From Paraburkholderia graminis C4D1M (lineage in GTDB: Bacteria; Pseudomonadota; Gammaproteobacteria; Burkholderiales; Burkholderiaceae): a stretch of 64,000 nucleotides of DNA. Made by a program: the position numbers and the translations under genes. The notes beneath the pieces were generated by a model. It was not told the DNA's origin and ran no database searches. It saw nothing but the letters and a program-made list of their open reading frames with translations. Below, piece after piece: positions 63,511-64,000 of this stretch (the stretch's first letter is position 1; each line of letters starts with the position of its first letter). The DNA is taken from the NCBI RefSeq assembly GCF_000172415.1, contig NZ_ABLD01000001.1:310001-374000 (forward strand). Direction: 5' to 3'.

Positions 63511-63981
63511 TCAGACGCGCACGAAGACACCGGCCGCCACCAGCAGCTCAACCGTCTGCTCGAGCGGCAGGCTCAAAGCCACCGACACGCCGTGCGCGTA
63601 TTCACCCTTGCTGAGGCGAATGCTCGCCGTTTTCTGAGTTCTCTTCATGCGTCGAATCACCGTGTCCGGAACTTGCACATCGGTCTGCTTAGCCGCATGT
63701 CGGATTTCCGTTTCGCCCACAATATTGCACGTCCAAAACAACCCACGCGTCGCTGATACGGCCGGACTTCGCGCATGGGTGGGTTCGAGTTGTCCTTCCG
63801 CGAGGAGCACGTCATTCAGAATCTCAAATTCCTGGCGAACCTTCCGACGAAGATAACCGTGCGTTTCGAGCAAGGACAGGAAGTCCCATACCGCGACCCG
63901 GAGAGAGGTCGATGCAGACGGCAAGACCGCATAGCGCTGAGCTAGCCATTCGGCCACCCGGTCGACGGTCAACTCGGGCAT
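63511..63981 (-). CDS. Hypothetical helical protein, possibly longer
   Basis: The 156-residue protein starts MPELTVDRVAEWLAQRYAVL at ATG 63981, only 19 bases from the window end, so an upstream start outside cannot be excluded. It contains RVAVWDFLSLLETHGYLRRK, suggestive of a small winged-helix or helical DNA-related fold, and ends in LSLPLEQTVELLVAAGVFVR. No family is recognised. Confidence 0.55.
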   Translation of the reverse strand: MPELTVDRVAEWLAQRYAVLPSASTSLRVAVWDFLSLLETHGYLRRKVRQEFEILNDVLLAEGQLEPTHARSPAVSATRGLFWTCNIVGETEIRHAAKQTDVQVPDTVIRRMKRTQKTASIRLSKGEYAHGVSVALSLPLEQTVELLVAAGVFVRV

Positions 63982-64000
63982 TGTGCGTAAGACCCGCTGG

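Overview
The window looks like an accessory part of a secondary replicon (chromid, megaplasmid or large island) of a Burkholderiaceae bacterium, most likely Paraburkholderia or Caballeronia. The reasons are the high GC with strong G/C third positions, a phasin gene, tandem H-NS-type proteins with the YRDP..TWSGRG..PAW core, an imuA-imuB-dnaE2 cassette with a CTGT-N8-ACAG LexA box, and a type VI secretion effector of the Burkholderia thailandensis BTH_I2691 type. No rRNA, tRNA, CRISPR array or intact insertion sequence was seen. The genus is inference.

Layout. 0.2-4.6 kb: a hypothetical gene, a phasin, a PAS-GGDEF-EAL protein and a three-gene coupled minus-strand operon of unknown function. 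4.7-11.5 kb: an SOS mutagenesis block (LexA box, imuA, imuB, dnaE2), followed by a SRAP-domain gene and a small unknown gene. 11.5-14.0 kb: a large serine recombinase gene coupled by ATGA overlaps to a small gene and a RepB-C-terminal-like gene. 14.6-26.1 kb: a signalling zone (hybrid histidine kinase, decayed kinase/receiver copy, two receiver-only proteins, MASE1-PAS-GGDEF cyclase) with many small exported proteins and pseudogenes. 26.3-37.4 kb: PRC-barrel protein, Gly-rich exported protein, 2-haloacid dehalogenase, Kup potassium transporter, phospholipase-C-like phosphoesterase, H-NS protein and many remnants. 37.9-45.7 kb: an orphan T6SS spike island (VgrG, DUF4123 adaptor, VasX-like effector, DUF6708 membrane protein, a frameshifted remnant, PAAR tip). 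46.1-51.0 kb: a CocE-type hydrolase / GAF / MFS operon with a divergent LysR regulator. 51.0-56.8 kb: a two-domain H-NS protein, exported small proteins and unknown genes. 56.9-58.6 kb: an SDR gene and a divergent TetR regulator around a perfect 23-bp palindrome. 58.7-64 kb: mostly unrecognised exported, membrane and small proteins, with a 120-bp cluster of hairpins.

The most unusual property is internal repetition by decay. Short degraded copies of genes that are intact elsewhere in the window are scattered through it. The 3' part of a second imuA lies in two pieces at 31.35 and 45.8 kb, which meet at the same point of the protein but stand in reversed order. At 25.2 kb, remnants of the two small genes that flank the intact SOS block are fused directly to each other. 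I read this as a second copy of the SOS island that has been broken up and rearranged, possibly through a circular intermediate; this is inference from sequence similarity I could see by eye.

How the genes may work together: LexA cleavage after DNA damage would induce the ImuA/ImuB/DnaE2 mutasome, and the SRAP protein would shield abasic sites. The T6SS island would supply one spike-effector-immunity cargo to a secretion apparatus encoded elsewhere. The H-NS-like proteins probably silence the AT-rich acquired parts.
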